NCBI GenBank assembly: GCA_964017145.1 | Contig: OZ024846.1 | Location: 806,001-870,000, forward strand | Origin: Agrocybe praecox | Taxonomy: Eukaryota > Basidiomycota > Agaricomycetes > Agaricales > Agrocybaceae | Direction of reading: 5' to 3' | Length of the DNA: 64,000 nt | Shown: positions 46,340-58,724 of the stretch, piece after piece | Position numbering within the stretch: position 1 is the first letter of the stretch | Layout of the letters: every line of letters starts with the position of its first letter | The notes under the pieces: model-generated | Told to the model about the DNA's origin: nothing | Seen by the model: only the letters and a program-made list of their open reading frames with translations | Databases searched by the model: none | Position numbers and translations under genes: made by a program

Positions 46340-49238
46340 ATGTCATTTTCGGGCACACCTTTAGGTCAAGGCAGACGTCTAGATCATCACACTTTTCACG
46401 GGAAACCAACGTCCAACGGAAGTGCAGCCCCAGTTTCATACGCTTACGGATACGTGTATGTGTTTGCTTTACCTTTACTCTTCTATTGTACTGACATTTG
46501 TGCCACGCGCAGTGCACCAGCCCTTGGCTCTCGATCACCACCTAAACCTGTTTCTCCATCTCGCGAACGACAAGACAACAGCGCAGACGAACCTGCACTA
46601 AAAAGATTTGCCGCCTATAAAGAACGCGAAGCATCCAAGCCAGACCCAACTAAGTGGCCTTACAGGGACACTTCAGTCAACGCAGCAAACGCCCTTCTAC
46701 TAGCAGCTGCCGACATGAGCTCGACGAACCCGCATAACAGCTCGTGGGCCTCTACTTCATCCAGAAACGCTTTGCGTCGGGATACATCGGTCGAATACGA
46801 AAATAGTCTCCCTGCACCCAACAAGCGACTGGCGCCCCCTCCTGACAAGCTTGGTCGCGTCCCAAAGCCACCATCGAAATCAAAACCATTACTGCAAGTG
46901 CCCGATTCAGAAGCAGGAGGCAATGGCCGGGCAAAAAGTCCCATGGAAAGGGGGATGGAGATGGCGAGAAACGCACTCGGAGCAGCAGCTTTCTATGTCC
47001 GCCAACACTCGCGAGAACCGGAGAACACATTAGGAGAACAACCGAATGGTGTGAATATCAGCAGCGAAACGAGTTATGATTATGCACAAGAGGAGAGGGA
47101 ATTTCAAGCCCAAAAAAAAATCAACCATGCACAACGGAAAAATCGTATGTCGACAGATAACAAAGCATATAAACCTTCTCGAGATAGTGAGGAGGAGGAG
47201 GAGCAATCGGAGTATTCAGACGATGACGGGAAAAAGAGACGGCGGAAAAAAGCGAAGAAGGGTCCTCTTGGTGGTCCACTCACCAGCTTGCCAACGGTGG
47301 GCTCTGACAAGCGAAGACGGAAAAAAGGTCGAGGGCCGAAAGGCGCTGGAGGAGATGACATTGATGACCTTCCCAGCGGTGAAGAGGATCAAACAATGGA
47401 CATAGTAAGCTCCTTACACTTGCATATCTATCTACGCTGACTATTCAATGGCGTAGCAGTCTAACCACCAGCGTGCCTCTAATCTGTCCGTGTCGGAATC
47501 ACACGAGTATGATCCTGACGACTCGATGGTTCAAGGACTAGACTCAATACCCGAAATCGACGAACCTATAGAACAAGTCGAGTCAAAGGTCGAACCGCAA
47601 ATGCGCCAACCTTCATTACCCAGACGTGGAAGGTCGAAGACGCCTGCACCGCAACCGCACCCTTCATTCTCTGTGGGGGGCTTCCTCGGCAGTATCGTCC
47701 ATGTTATCATTAAATTATCACTTTTCCTTGTCTCTGGTTTCGTATCATTATTTAGCATGTTGACCTTCCTTTCCGGTCAGATCTTCGGCACAACATTTGA
47801 TGTCGTCATTCGACGGCCTTTAGCCTGGGTACAAGGTGCTGGTTCACTGTCGAAATACCTGGTGCCAAGCTTGGTTCTCCTTCTCTCATGGTATACTCTT
47901 CAAAGAGTACCGCTGGCTTCCTATATCCCTACCATTTCCTTCCCAGGCCGATCAACACCTACCTACCAACCTCCGGTAGTACCCCCCTCCAACATCGTAG
48001 AACTTACGGATCGTCTACTGTTCCTCGAGAATGCTATCAAAGGCCTCTCTGTTGACAGTGAACGAACAAAGGCTAAGATAGAGGATTGGATTAAAGGAAA
48101 CTCGGAGCTTGTCGGACGCCTCAGTGGTTTGGAGGGGCGCATCTCGACAGAGACAAAGAAAGTCATGGATGTCGACTCGAAGGCTAGAGAAGCTGTTAGC
48201 AAGTCCATTAACAGCGTCAAGCAGGAAGTAGAAGTTCTCCATGCACAACTCGTCGCTCAGCAGAAACAGTACGAAAAGAACCAAAAGACGCCTCCTGGTG
48301 CCTCGGATGAAAATGCTCGGGCTAAGCTGAAAATGTTGGAAGATAACGTCGCCACTGTAGAACGAGGAGTCCAGGAAGCTTTGGAACTGAGCAAGAAAAC
48401 AGTGACTATCGCCCGCGAACAACCGGCAACTGGTACTGCACCAGCATGGTGGGAAAAGGTTGTGACTTCCAAGGACTTGCGAATCAAGTCATCGGATGGA
48501 CAAGACGTTACAGGTCTTATCACCCATATGGTCGACGCTGCTGTATCCTTGATAAACAAGGATAGCATCGCTAAGCCAGATTATGCCATGTTCTCTGGAG
48601 GCGCGCGCGTCATTCCCCAGTTGACTTCTCCGGTCTTTGAGGTCAAACCCCCGGGCACTGGCTTCTCGTTGAAAGGTCTTTGGAGTGGAAAGGGCGGATT
48701 CTACGGTCGCTCACCTGTCACTGCGTTACACCCCGATAATCATAATGGACAATGCTGGCCATTCGCAGGCCATACTGGACGACTTGGCGTGGCTTTGGCT
48801 GCCCCCATCTACGTTGAGGAAATTACCATCGACCATCTTGCCAAAGAAGTCGCATTCGATATGCGGGCTGCTCCAAGGCAGATGGAAGTTTGGGGTATGG
48901 TCGAAGGCGTTGACAACGCCGAGAAGGTCAAAGCATGGAAGGACGATCTCGCCGCGAAAGAATTGGTGGGTCCGGACGATATCCCATATCCACCCGAACT
49001 ACCCAAAAATCCTGAGTTCCTTCGCCTGGCCAACTTTACGTACGATATTAGCACTTCGAAGAACATTCAGACGTTCCCTGTAGACTCACAGATCAAGAAA
49101 CTTGGAGTCGACTTTGGTATCGTTGTCCTTCGCGTGCTCAGTAACTGGGGTCGGGAAGAGTACACGTGCATATACCGATTCCGTGTACATGGACAACCTA
49201 TTGGCGAAATTCCTTTGCCCTACTTCGAAAGCTCATGA
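46340..49238 (+). CDS. sad1: SUN-domain inner nuclear membrane protein (Sad1/UNC-84 family)
   Basis: Inner-membrane half of the LINC complex, which couples chromatin or the spindle pole body to cytoplasmic KASH partners. Exons 46340-46455, 46513-47404 and 47457-49238 give 929 aa. The N-terminal nucleoplasmic part (1-410) is disordered and Ser/Pro-rich, with strongly basic clusters (KKRRRKKAKKGP and DKRRRKKGRGPKG). Hydrophobic segments lie at about 412-445 (SIVHVIIKLSLFLVSGFVSL) and 471-490 (YLVPSLVLLLSW). A coiled-coil region covers about 518-658, and the SUN domain runs from about 715 to the end, with GQCWPFAGHTGRLGVALAAP, TIDHLAKEV and YTCIYRFRVHG. The first intron (57 nt) has no stop and keeps frame, so its retention would insert 19 hydrophobic residues. 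The third exon could instead start after the next CAG. Confidence 0.93.
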
Positions 49239-50068
49239 CCAAAGCTCTATGGCGGTTTCTGAGCGTGGTGGATGTGGATAATGGCCCTATAACGACCTTT
49301 AACGACCTTCCTTGCGACACAACCTTTCCCTCCGGCTCGACGTATATATATAAACTTTATTTCTCTTTTCTCTTCACTTATTGCGTATCTGTTACTCATT
49401 GTTTCTCTTTCTTTCCCTCTTTGTATTGGGTTTGCTCGTCTCTCTCGTTTTATTGTCCAAGTCAACTCGACGCACTGTGTTATTACCATCTCCCTCACGT
49501 TCTGATATCGCTTTGCTGTCTTTGCACACCCATGACCCAGACCAGACACTTCTATGTAGTCACACTCACTATATCATCTTCCCATTTCCCTCGGGGTCCA
49601 TCTTCTCTCCTTCCCATGGTTTTTTCTCTCCCCTCCCCCTCCCTTTGATGATATCGCGGCGCAGAGCCTGCGCTTAATACTCTCCTTATAACCCAGGGCT
49701 TTGCTACACTAGTTGTATCTGATAATATTGCGCGCCAGACAGCACCGAATTCAATAATAATAATTCTTTTCTATTCTGAAGTTTCATCTACATGTGTTCA
49801 AAAACATGTAAAGTCTTTTTGCGCTCATTTATTGTGCAACTCGCAACTTGCACAACTCAGTTCACAACTTCACTCCATAGTAGACTGATCGTTTTTAGAC
49901 GTACCGGTCAGGTGATAACAATGGTTCTTACGTAACACAATGGTTGTGGAGGCTTTCGCCGGCGGCCGCTTTGCCCACGATCCACACTTCCCTTGCTATC
50001 CCTTCCTCGTCTAACGGACTTCAATTGTTACGCATTTTCTTTTCCTCGACTACGTCCTACTCTCTGTA
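49239..50068. other. Intergenic, pyrimidine-rich
   Basis: The part at 49340-49650 is strongly C/T-rich on the plus strand, as in some fungal 3' UTRs or core promoters. Convergent ORFs there look like composition artefacts. Confidence 0.45.
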
Positions 50069-50963
50069 ATGTTTCATCTAACGCCCACTCCCAGTTTCTC
50101 TTATCAGTACCCTCCGAAATATTACCAGGAAGCCAAGGATTCAAATGACACTCTTATAGGCAGTACTAGCGACATCCTTGAACATCACCACCCCGCAGAG
50201 CTGGTGGACATGGCTTTGGAGGCTCTGGGAAAGGCCCAAATTGGGGCTGTAGAATGGCGCTCTTTGCTTTATCGAAGGATGAATGTCCCTACATTGGTCA
50301 AGGCGAGCCATCAGATGTGCCATTTGCTAATGGTTCAATGACTAAAACGGCAAATAATAGGATTATTCATTCGCTGTTGCGGACGATGACTTCGAAGAAG
50401 CTTCTTCCATCCTGGAAACAGTTGGCTTGCCCATCTCACCCCCATCCAAATTCCTCAGGAACGTTTACGGTGATCTATGCAACAAAGGACGCTTTCATAG
50501 AATCACGCAGACAAAACTGGCGTCTGGGATTCAGAATATGGTCATCTATCCTTTATCATTCACCACTCTCGATTTTTCCGAGCTGGCTGCTGAGCCACCC
50601 TCCCATTTACAGCCATCGCGATGCACTGAAGTCTTTGTCCCACGGTCCTCAGCAGTATATGCTTCCTTAGTTCGGATGCTATCCCGATGTCCTCAATATT
50701 CGCGTATCCGAACAAGCTTACAGTCAGAGCTGTCTGAGCTCATCGGCTACGACTTGTTACACTTAGAAGATGGCTATGTCGGTCAGGATGATTGTGGAGC
50801 ATGGCAAGAACTTGGGATTAACGAGCGGATTGCTAATGCTGTCACTCTCATTCGCCAATGGACTTTCGATGGAGAATGGCGTGAAGATGAAGAATGGATC
50901 GGCGATGCTTTAATTGCCCTCGTTCAAGGATGTGATATTTCTTGCCTTCCGTATACATCTTAA
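50069..50963 (+). CDS. Conserved hypothetical protein (about 276 aa)
   Basis: Two exons are proposed: 50069-50296 and 50361-50963. The acceptor AATAG at 50360 opens the frame DYSFAVADDDFEEASSILE, which continues VGLPISPPSKFLRNVYGDLC and ends EEWIGDALIALVQGC. The donor is less certain: GTCAAG at 50297 or GTCCCT at 50285, both weak. Soluble, helical, acidic at the C-terminus, with no known domain. From memory, the second exon resembles a conserved mushroom protein of unknown role (PRSSAVYASLVRML motif). Confidence 0.6.
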
Positions 50964-51751
50964 TTTTTTCTTTAAATGTGGGTCATTCGATGATTTCTAT
51001 GTTGCTAAGCTTACGATGATCTTGACAATTCCAGGTATCATTATTAGGCCTCTATATCCGTGGGATGTCTCTTGTATGTTCTTATTATTCGTAGCTAGTT
51101 TATCGCGTCTGGAATTTACAATACACTTGGGAAAGTAAACGAACAGATACCGGTGGCGATCCTTTTGGTTTCTCTATCACTATCCATCAGTGAATGATTT
51201 CCATGTCGGACTTTTCTTCCTCAGCTTTCCTTCTTCTAGATCTCTGACATGTTGATCCACGTCCGGTCTAAGCGTCCCAGCGAGTCATTTGACAGGATCG
51301 TGCAATCAAGGGAATAGGGGTCATTTCTCGGCGCAGGTTTTCAATGTGGTTGCAGTTGTCTCAAACTCGTCGCTCAGTCCCAGTTCAAACTTGTCTGCGC
51401 TCAAGTCCTGCATTCTGGAAATGAGTACATTTACCGCACATATATAATTAAATCGGTGACCTATTTTTTTCATTCTCAAGGACTGACCTCTCTTGTATTG
51501 CTCTTAGTTCTCGACCCAAGTCGACCCGCATCTGTATGTAGCTTTGGCTTCACTGCCGGATGAATGTGGCAAGCAAATCCACCTTAAAACTCCGACTGAC
51601 AACGAGAGTACGTTTGCAATACCATTTGAACCAGGCCACCTTATGGGCACTTCTTAAGTGTTGCAGACTCGCGAATAAATCGGCATATTGAAGGTTGTAC
51701 CTGTGACTACTATACATATGAAGCGCTTAATAAATATGCAGGATTCTACCA
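50964..51751. other. Intergenic, no supported gene
   Basis: Convergent spacer between the plus-strand hypothetical gene and the DUF6534 array on the minus strand. No coding pattern seen. Confidence 0.5.
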
Positions 51752-53303
51752 TCATACTGATACATCCGGATGGTCATGAGCAGACCCCTCTCTGGTATCA
51801 TGCTCTTGCATCTTTTTCTGCACGACCAACGGTATGAGTTTATCTCCTGGATAATAAATGGAGTCGACTTACAGATGCCTTCCAAGTGTCCAAAGGCATA
51901 TCATAGTCATTGTTGACGTTCCGAGTGACCATGATCGCATTTGGAGGATAGGCTCTGGGAGGCTGGTAGGAAGCACCTGAGGCTGTTGATCGTGGTTCGT
52001 CCGACTCGTATAGCGAAACGTGGTTACGGCCAAAGGTGATTCGGCTGTTGAAGACGGCCATCATCGTGTTCGAATATAACTTTCCCAGAACTGCAGAGGC
52101 GGTTTGATAGTAAGTGGGTTTTCCCGGAAGCACGGAAAGGATGAGATTGACGATGGCAACAGCAGCTATATTTGCATGAAATCAGTACAATTCGGGTGGC
52201 ATATACTGGGACTTAGTACCAACCCGTTATTGTTCCCGTTTCAATCACCAGTCGAATAAGCTTCGAAAGGACGCGCTGAGTGGCCTTCCATTCACTTCGG
52301 GTCCCTCTGGATAGCTACAGGCGAACTTGTGTCAGGCATAGCCTTGCGGTTTTCAGTGGCACTTAATTACTCACATAGTACGTCATAGAGGCAGCGATCA
52401 AAACATCGCACAGTGCGGCACCTCCGTTCCAGAACTAGTTAGAGTGGACATAAGATGAGGTTTCAAAGTATGTATGCATGGAGCCTCAGGGAACTTACTC
52501 CAAGTGAGATGTAGGTGTCTTTGAAGAGGAAATGGGCTAGGTCGGGCTGTTGACGGGCAATAACCCCAGTGGCGAGACCGCCTCCCCATTGAATTAGCGC
52601 AAGCTTTGGACGCCGTAAGCTCCAGTCACAACGGTTTTTTTTTTTTGTCCACTCACTACGAAGATAACCCCTGCGACAACCTTCGATTTGGAGAGGATCA
52701 TAATCCGGTATGCGTAGAAAAGCTGCACGACGAGTGACACTAACAGACAATTAGGAAGTTAGCATCGCGGATGGATGACCGAAGTAATAATCACTGTGCC
52801 TACCAGATGAGCTCAATATCGGGATGGAAAACCAAAGCAAGTACACCCGTCCGATGGCGTTCATGTTCCCAAACCCAGTAGCAAACGTTTGGAAACCCTG
52901 CGCCGATAGCATGATTGTCTGTGCTATCTCGGCGCAATAGATTGTATAGATCAGGACTTTGATCCATGTCGCATCCTTAGGGAAAGCCAGATGGTATATT
53001 CCTTGAAGGACATTAATATTGAAGATAAATTGTCCATGACGGAGCACTACTTACCAACTTGCACCGATAGTGCACCAAACAGGCCCCAATGCAGAAGATA
53101 CCCGAGCACCTGCGATTAAATTGTATACTATTAGACGGGTGAACATTTCGTTTTTTTTTGAGCTAGAGACTTGCAAGAGGACCTGCGCTGCATAGGTCAG
53201 TTAGCTTCGTTCTTTACTACCATGCTACGAGATCAAGTAGCTCGGCTTACATCTGTGCCATGTTCGGTGGGATTGGGGGAAGCTGTGAGGGTGGGGACGC
53301 CAT
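51752..53303 (-). CDS. DUF6534 membrane protein, array member A
   Basis: Start MASPPSQLPPIPPNMAQ at 53303. Exon 1 ends at 53251 with a clear donor. Recognisable parts are VLGYLLHWGLFGALSVQV, YHLAFPKDATWIKVLIYTIY, RVYLLWFSIPILSSSG and the family's C-terminal block with YQTASAVLGKLYSNTMM. The tail after DTWKAS has a GTAAGT donor. A following exon (KKMQEHDTREG) would end at 51752; without splicing the frame stops at 51840. Six to seven helices in GPCR-like arrangement. Role unknown. Exon 2 near 53170-53205 could not be phased securely. Confidence 0.72.
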
Positions 53304-54351
53304 CGTAAGGTCAGAGGTGCGGGATCCAGGATTCAAGGAATACGCAGCGCAATAGGTTTACGGAAAGTAAATATATATGTATAATCCTACGGCTCCCCAA
53401 TCAGGTTTCTTCTCCAAACGATTGGTAACTGACAGCGATGTACGCGGTGCTTCCCCTCTCCTACCGCTATTTTCTTTGACACATTTGGGTTAGTATGCGG
53501 CCAAGAATATGCATTCCATTGATTACATGAACTAGCGATGCCGAAATTATTATAAGTACCTCGCACAGTGTTACGTGTATGAGTAAAACAAATTGATCTA
53601 GTGGTGTATATATGCATACATCACTCACTAAACATTGGACAAGTTCTTCGAGCACCTTAACTTGATCAAAGATTTAAGAAGCGGAATCAGTGATCACTGG
53701 ACCGGGTTTAAAGACAAACTTGGAAGTTGGCATTTACACTTGAGATATTTTTGGACCGTGTTACCTGGATTTCCATTTAAGACATTACCTGGCCCCTCTC
53801 CTGGCTCACTTTGAACTCCGTAAAACCCGACACTGCTTGCCATAAGATATAGGTAGCTGTAATCCACTGATTTACGAAAGCTGAAGTTGCGGAACCCGCT
53901 TGATTCCGGTCTTGCCACCTTTTAGCGCTCTTGCATTGTCGACCAAGAGATGGTGGCACATCATTCACCATCCCAAGCTACCTCTTAGACGTGTTTTCAA
54001 AAGATGTAAATGCGTCTCATTACAAGAGTTACACTATTTTAGCACATACTGTGGACTCTAGAGTTCAACTCCAGTTATAATGTTGATAGCATTTTCGAAG
54101 ACGCGGCTCATGGTCGAATTCCTGCAGTATCTCAGTTCTGTGTATTGTTGCTCTAATCTATCATGTATCCATGGGGATGCCCCTTTTTTTATAATCTAAT
54201 CAGAAGTATCTTACCAGGTGACGATGGTATAGTCATATGTACTTACGCTGGACTTCTCATCTCAGGTTTGAATGGTGCTGATCATGTGAATTGGTATTAA
54301 CTCTTATGTGAACTTGTTATCTTCACTTATAATATTTAAATTTAGACCTGA
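53304..54351. other. Spacer within the DUF6534 array
   Basis: Promoter of member A and 3' flank of member B. No coding pattern seen. Confidence 0.5.
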
Positions 54352-55965
54352 TTATAGTTTGTGGATTGCCTCAGTTGGTTCAGTCAGCCACTGTGGTATC
54401 GTGATGTAAGGTACTCTATTCACAAGCACGTACTATAGTTAGCAATTTTTCTTATCATCATACAACAGGTTTTCTTACCAAGGAATCCCCTGATTGCGTC
54501 AAGGAAATATCTCGTTCGTCGCCATCGTATTGCTTGAACACTATGGGACCGTTCAAGAAGGCGCCATGAGTTGTGCGATCGACGCTGGTGTCTTCAAGCG
54601 CCCGCATACATGAAGATTGATCCTCTGATTCAACCCCCGCAACGCCGAGGTGAACATGCTGCATGCGGCTATTAAAAACTGCCATCATTGCGTTCGAATA
54701 TAGTTTTGCCATAACTGCCGAAGAAATTTGATAGTTGTTATTGGCCGGCAGAGAGTAAAGAATCAAGTTAACAATCGCAAATGCAGCTGAAAGTTCACAG
54801 GTATGTGAATTTATTTTCAGAAAACAACCATTCTTAAGGAAGCAACCCCGTATATTAGGGTCTCTCACCAGTTATGGTCCCCGTTTCGATTGTCAGGCGG
54901 ATTATCTTTTGTATCATTCGTCGCGTGTCTTTTCGCTCGGGTCTTGCTTTCCAGAGCTTGTGCGACGTGATGTAAATATATGAGCAATCTCCGCCATCAG
55001 AAAAAGGGACATACATAGCAAGTCATTGAGCCAGCAATCAAAATATCACACAGAGCTCCCCCTCCATTCCAGATCTTCAGAAGATTAGCGAGCCGATTAG
55101 TAAACGAGCAATTGTCTTGTGCATGTTGATATGATTATTTACCACGAGAGAGATCAGAGTCCACGGGTGTAAAATATGGAACAAGTCGGGCTGCAAGTGG
55201 GTAAGGACTCCTTTTCCTATGCCACCGCCCCATTGTATAACCGCAAGCTAAAGGTACACTTAATCAAGGTAGTTTTTAGAAGAATTATTCTTTTTCGTAC
55301 CGTGCATATACATCCAGGCACAAATTTGAAGCCTGATAAAATCATAATCCTGTAGGCATAAACCACTTGCACTACTAATGCCACTAACAGATGGTTTCGG
55401 GCCCACAAGCTTCAAATTAGTATAGGTATGACTATACGAGGCTGAAAAACTGACCTGAAGAGCTCAAAATGGGAACGGAAACCCATAACAGATAGACCTT
55501 TGATAATGTATATTCGTTTCCAAATCCCGTGCCTAATACTTTAACACCTTGGATGCCAAACATGACGGCCTGAGCCACTTCAGCAGCATACACACCGTAT
55601 ACGAGATATTTAATCCACCGTGGATCATTAGGGAACGCAAGGTAGTAAATAACTTTTGGTGGGATAATCGTGTTTTAGAGTTATTAAATTTATCGGACGT
55701 GTATGGAGGACGTACGGAGTTGGATCGTCAACATTCCGAAGAGAGTCCAGTGGAAAATGAAGCCGAGAAGCTTAAGGCACATAGGTTAAAAGTTAAAAAC
55801 ACATAATGCAGTACTACTAAATGGTAGGTGTGTTTCTGACCATCGGAGTGGCCCTGAACGCGGAGGAGCGGCTTTAATCAGTACTCGAAAGGACACTCAG
55901 AGTACCAGTGATGATACTCACACTTTGCCAATATCTGGTGGGAAGCCTGGCGGAGGCAATTCCAT
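54352..55965 (-). CDS. DUF6534 membrane protein, array member B
   Basis: Start MELPPPGFPPDIGK at 55965. Diagnostic segments are YYLAFPNDPRWIKYLVYGVY, VMFGIQGVKVLGTGFGN, KVYLLWVSVPILSSSG and the C-terminal block NNYQISSAVMAKLYSNAMMA followed by FNSRM. The last exon (WLTEPTEAIHKL) is inferred after a GTAAGA donor and ends at 54352; otherwise the frame stops at 54458. Closest to member C by eye, consistent with a tandem duplication. Confidence 0.75.
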
Positions 55966-57132
55966 CTTCAAAGATGGAGTAATGGAGAGTCAACAATGGG
56001 GCCTTTATCGATACTAAATGTTGAACTTTTGAGGAGGGCATTCTAACTAATTATACGTCTATGACGAGTATCACGGCTGAGGTTGACCAAGACATCACGG
56101 CGTTTGAGTCCTATGATATCGATCTACTGGTATGGTACACTCACTGTACTTGAATATTATATTTAGTAATTTCGCACCCAAGTACGACAGCTCCTGTGCA
56201 ATACTAGTAGCCATTCCTAAGGGGCCCTTCTGATACAAAGGAACTCTTCTAGCTGCAAGCCATAGACTCTATCAACTCTGTTCATCATGGTAAACGGGGC
56301 TGAGTTCCATCAGTGATAGTTTTTATTTTTATTCATCGGCACCGTCAAACTGATATAATTAACCACTTCGATACGACTGCGGACTTGCGCCTATAAATAC
56401 AAGCCTATGGAATGTTTTGACTTTGGCGTCATAAACGGCATCTCGCAATGTCCATCATGCGACACAATCGTTAGTCCAGGGGTTGACGGTGGCAGTATTG
56501 ACTGGTTTGTATGATGTTGAGAAGATCTGCAAAAATACAGTACGCCCGGGAACATGGATCATCACTTGGACATAAAAGCCGTCTCGGCAAGATGTTTATT
56601 ATCGTACGCGACATACCTAGGTGAACAACTGGTGGCATCAGCCATACCCTTCCCCTCCCCATCGTCATCATAGTAAGTGATTCTGACCGAAAATCTTGTC
56701 AGACTTCTGAGTATAGTGCTCCCAGTTCTCCTCCACGTATTTCATCTTCTTATTCTTCTATGACTGTGAACGACACCTACAAGCACGAACAACTGATCAG
56801 AAATACAACGCAATGAAAGAAGTTCTCACGCATATGATATATCATATAAGTACCTATAAATAGAACCATTGTAGTACTATTGTGCTACTTCAGTGTATAT
56901 CCATTTGGCAACAGCATGATAGCCTGAGGATCCAACCCATCATACTTTGGAACCTACAGTTCAAAACGATAGCAAATTATACTATGGCGCAATATTCCGG
57001 GAAGTTCCGAAGAGCCCAAATCAGTTAAAATTGCTGTATTTACTATTTGGCAGTCTGTAAAATCCAACGTCTTGGTCCTGGGGGTTTTGACCTCGCTCTT
57101 TTCGTGCCTACATATTGTACATGGTACTATAT
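55966..57132. other. Spacer within the DUF6534 array
   Basis: Promoter of member B and 3' flank of member C. No coding pattern or inverted repeats seen. Confidence 0.5.
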
Positions 57133-58724
57133 TTACACTTTTTCGTTAGATATGAGAGATATTTTTGCTACGTGTGACTGTATAGTATCATGTTGTATCA
57201 CGCTCTATTGACAATGAATGCAGCGTAAGCCTTACATTGCATAGATAATAAATTATGTGTTTCCTTACCGAGGACTGCCCTGAGGAGATCGATAAAATAT
57301 CCTGCTCTCCTGTTACATATTGCTTGAAAACTATAGGTCCACTTTTCGATAAGGTCGGTCGCCTCAAGTTGAGATTACCAGTAGCTCCATTATCGTCGAG
57401 TACTCGAATGCACGATGGAGTTTCTTCCGATTCCACTTCGGTTATACCAGTGTGAATAAACTGCATGCGACTGTTAAACACTGTCATCATCGCATTCGAG
57501 TACAGTTTTGCCAAAATTGCCGACGAGATTTGATAGTCGTTATTTGTCGGTAAAGAAAAAAGGACCAAATTGGCGATTGCGATTGCAGCTTATTTAATAT
57601 TCACGGAGAGTTTCCGGGTTAGTGTCGCACTAGATATTTAAATATTTATGGCTCACCAGTTATAGTCCCAGTTTCAATTGTAAGGCGAATTAATCTTTGT
57701 ACAACGCGTCTTGTATCTTTTCGTCCTGGTTTTGCTCTCGAGAGCTGGGGACAAAAAACTAATTGAGAAGTACGTCCGACGTTACAATAGAGATTAAGAA
57801 ACTAATACACACATAGTAAGTCATGGAACCTGCAATAAAAACATCGCAAAGTGCTCCTCCACCATTCCAAATCTTTAGGGAAGAAATGTTGTCAATTACG
57901 TGAAAATGCGACCTCGCAAATCACTCACCCCAAGCGTAACAAATATCCACGGGTGGTCTACATGAAAGAGGTCAGGCTGCCTACGAGTGAGAACCCCTCC
58001 AGCAATGCCTCCTCCCCATTGTAAAATAGCGAGCTGACGACATAAACGTCAAAAAGCACAAAAAAACATTGTAAGTTTCTAACTTACCATGGATATCAAC
58101 ACCGGCATAGTGTTATGTCCGGATAACATTCTGATTTTGTACGCATAGACACCTTGCACCACAAGTGTCACTATAGTTAACGCACCGAGTATTTAGGACA
58201 GTCTAGAAGTCTGGAGGAAAATAAGCTCACCTGATGAGCTTATGATCGGAACAGAAAACCAGAGCAAATATACCCTGGAGAGTACATTTATGTTTCCGAA
58301 TCCTGAACCCAAGACATCAACGCCTTGGACGCCAAACATAATCGCTTGAGCTACTTCTGCAGCATAGACGCCGTATACGAGGCATTTTGTCCATAGAGCA
58401 TCCTTCGGAAATGCGAGGTAGTATATTACTTGTAAGTAAAAGGGGGTATTAGGCCAATTGTAGTCGTCACTGATTTTGACCGAAATCATGACGTACGCAG
58501 TTGAATTGTTAGGATACCAAAAAGAATCCAGTGGAAAATGAAGCCGACAACCTGTTTGAATCAAAAATCAGAAATTAAAGTAATATGTGACCATCGGATA
58601 AGTTGCCTCACCATCGGAACAGCTCTGTAGAACACATGTTGAATATGTTCAAGGAGTAGACAAAACATGTAGGTAACACGCACATTCTTCCGATATCTTG
58701 AGGGACTGGAGGTAATGCCGTCAT
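57133..58724 (-). CDS. DUF6534 membrane protein, array member C
   Basis: Start MTALPPVPQDIGR at 58724. Shared segments are YYLAFPKDALWTKCLVYGVY, IMFGVQGVDVLGSGFGN, RVYLLWFSVPIISSSG and NDYQISSAILAKLYSNAMM followed by FNSRM. Very similar in layout and sequence to member B (for example VESEETPSC versus VESEDQSSC in the tail). The tail ends at 57133 if the GTAAGG donor after GQSS is used, otherwise at 57188. Confidence 0.77.
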
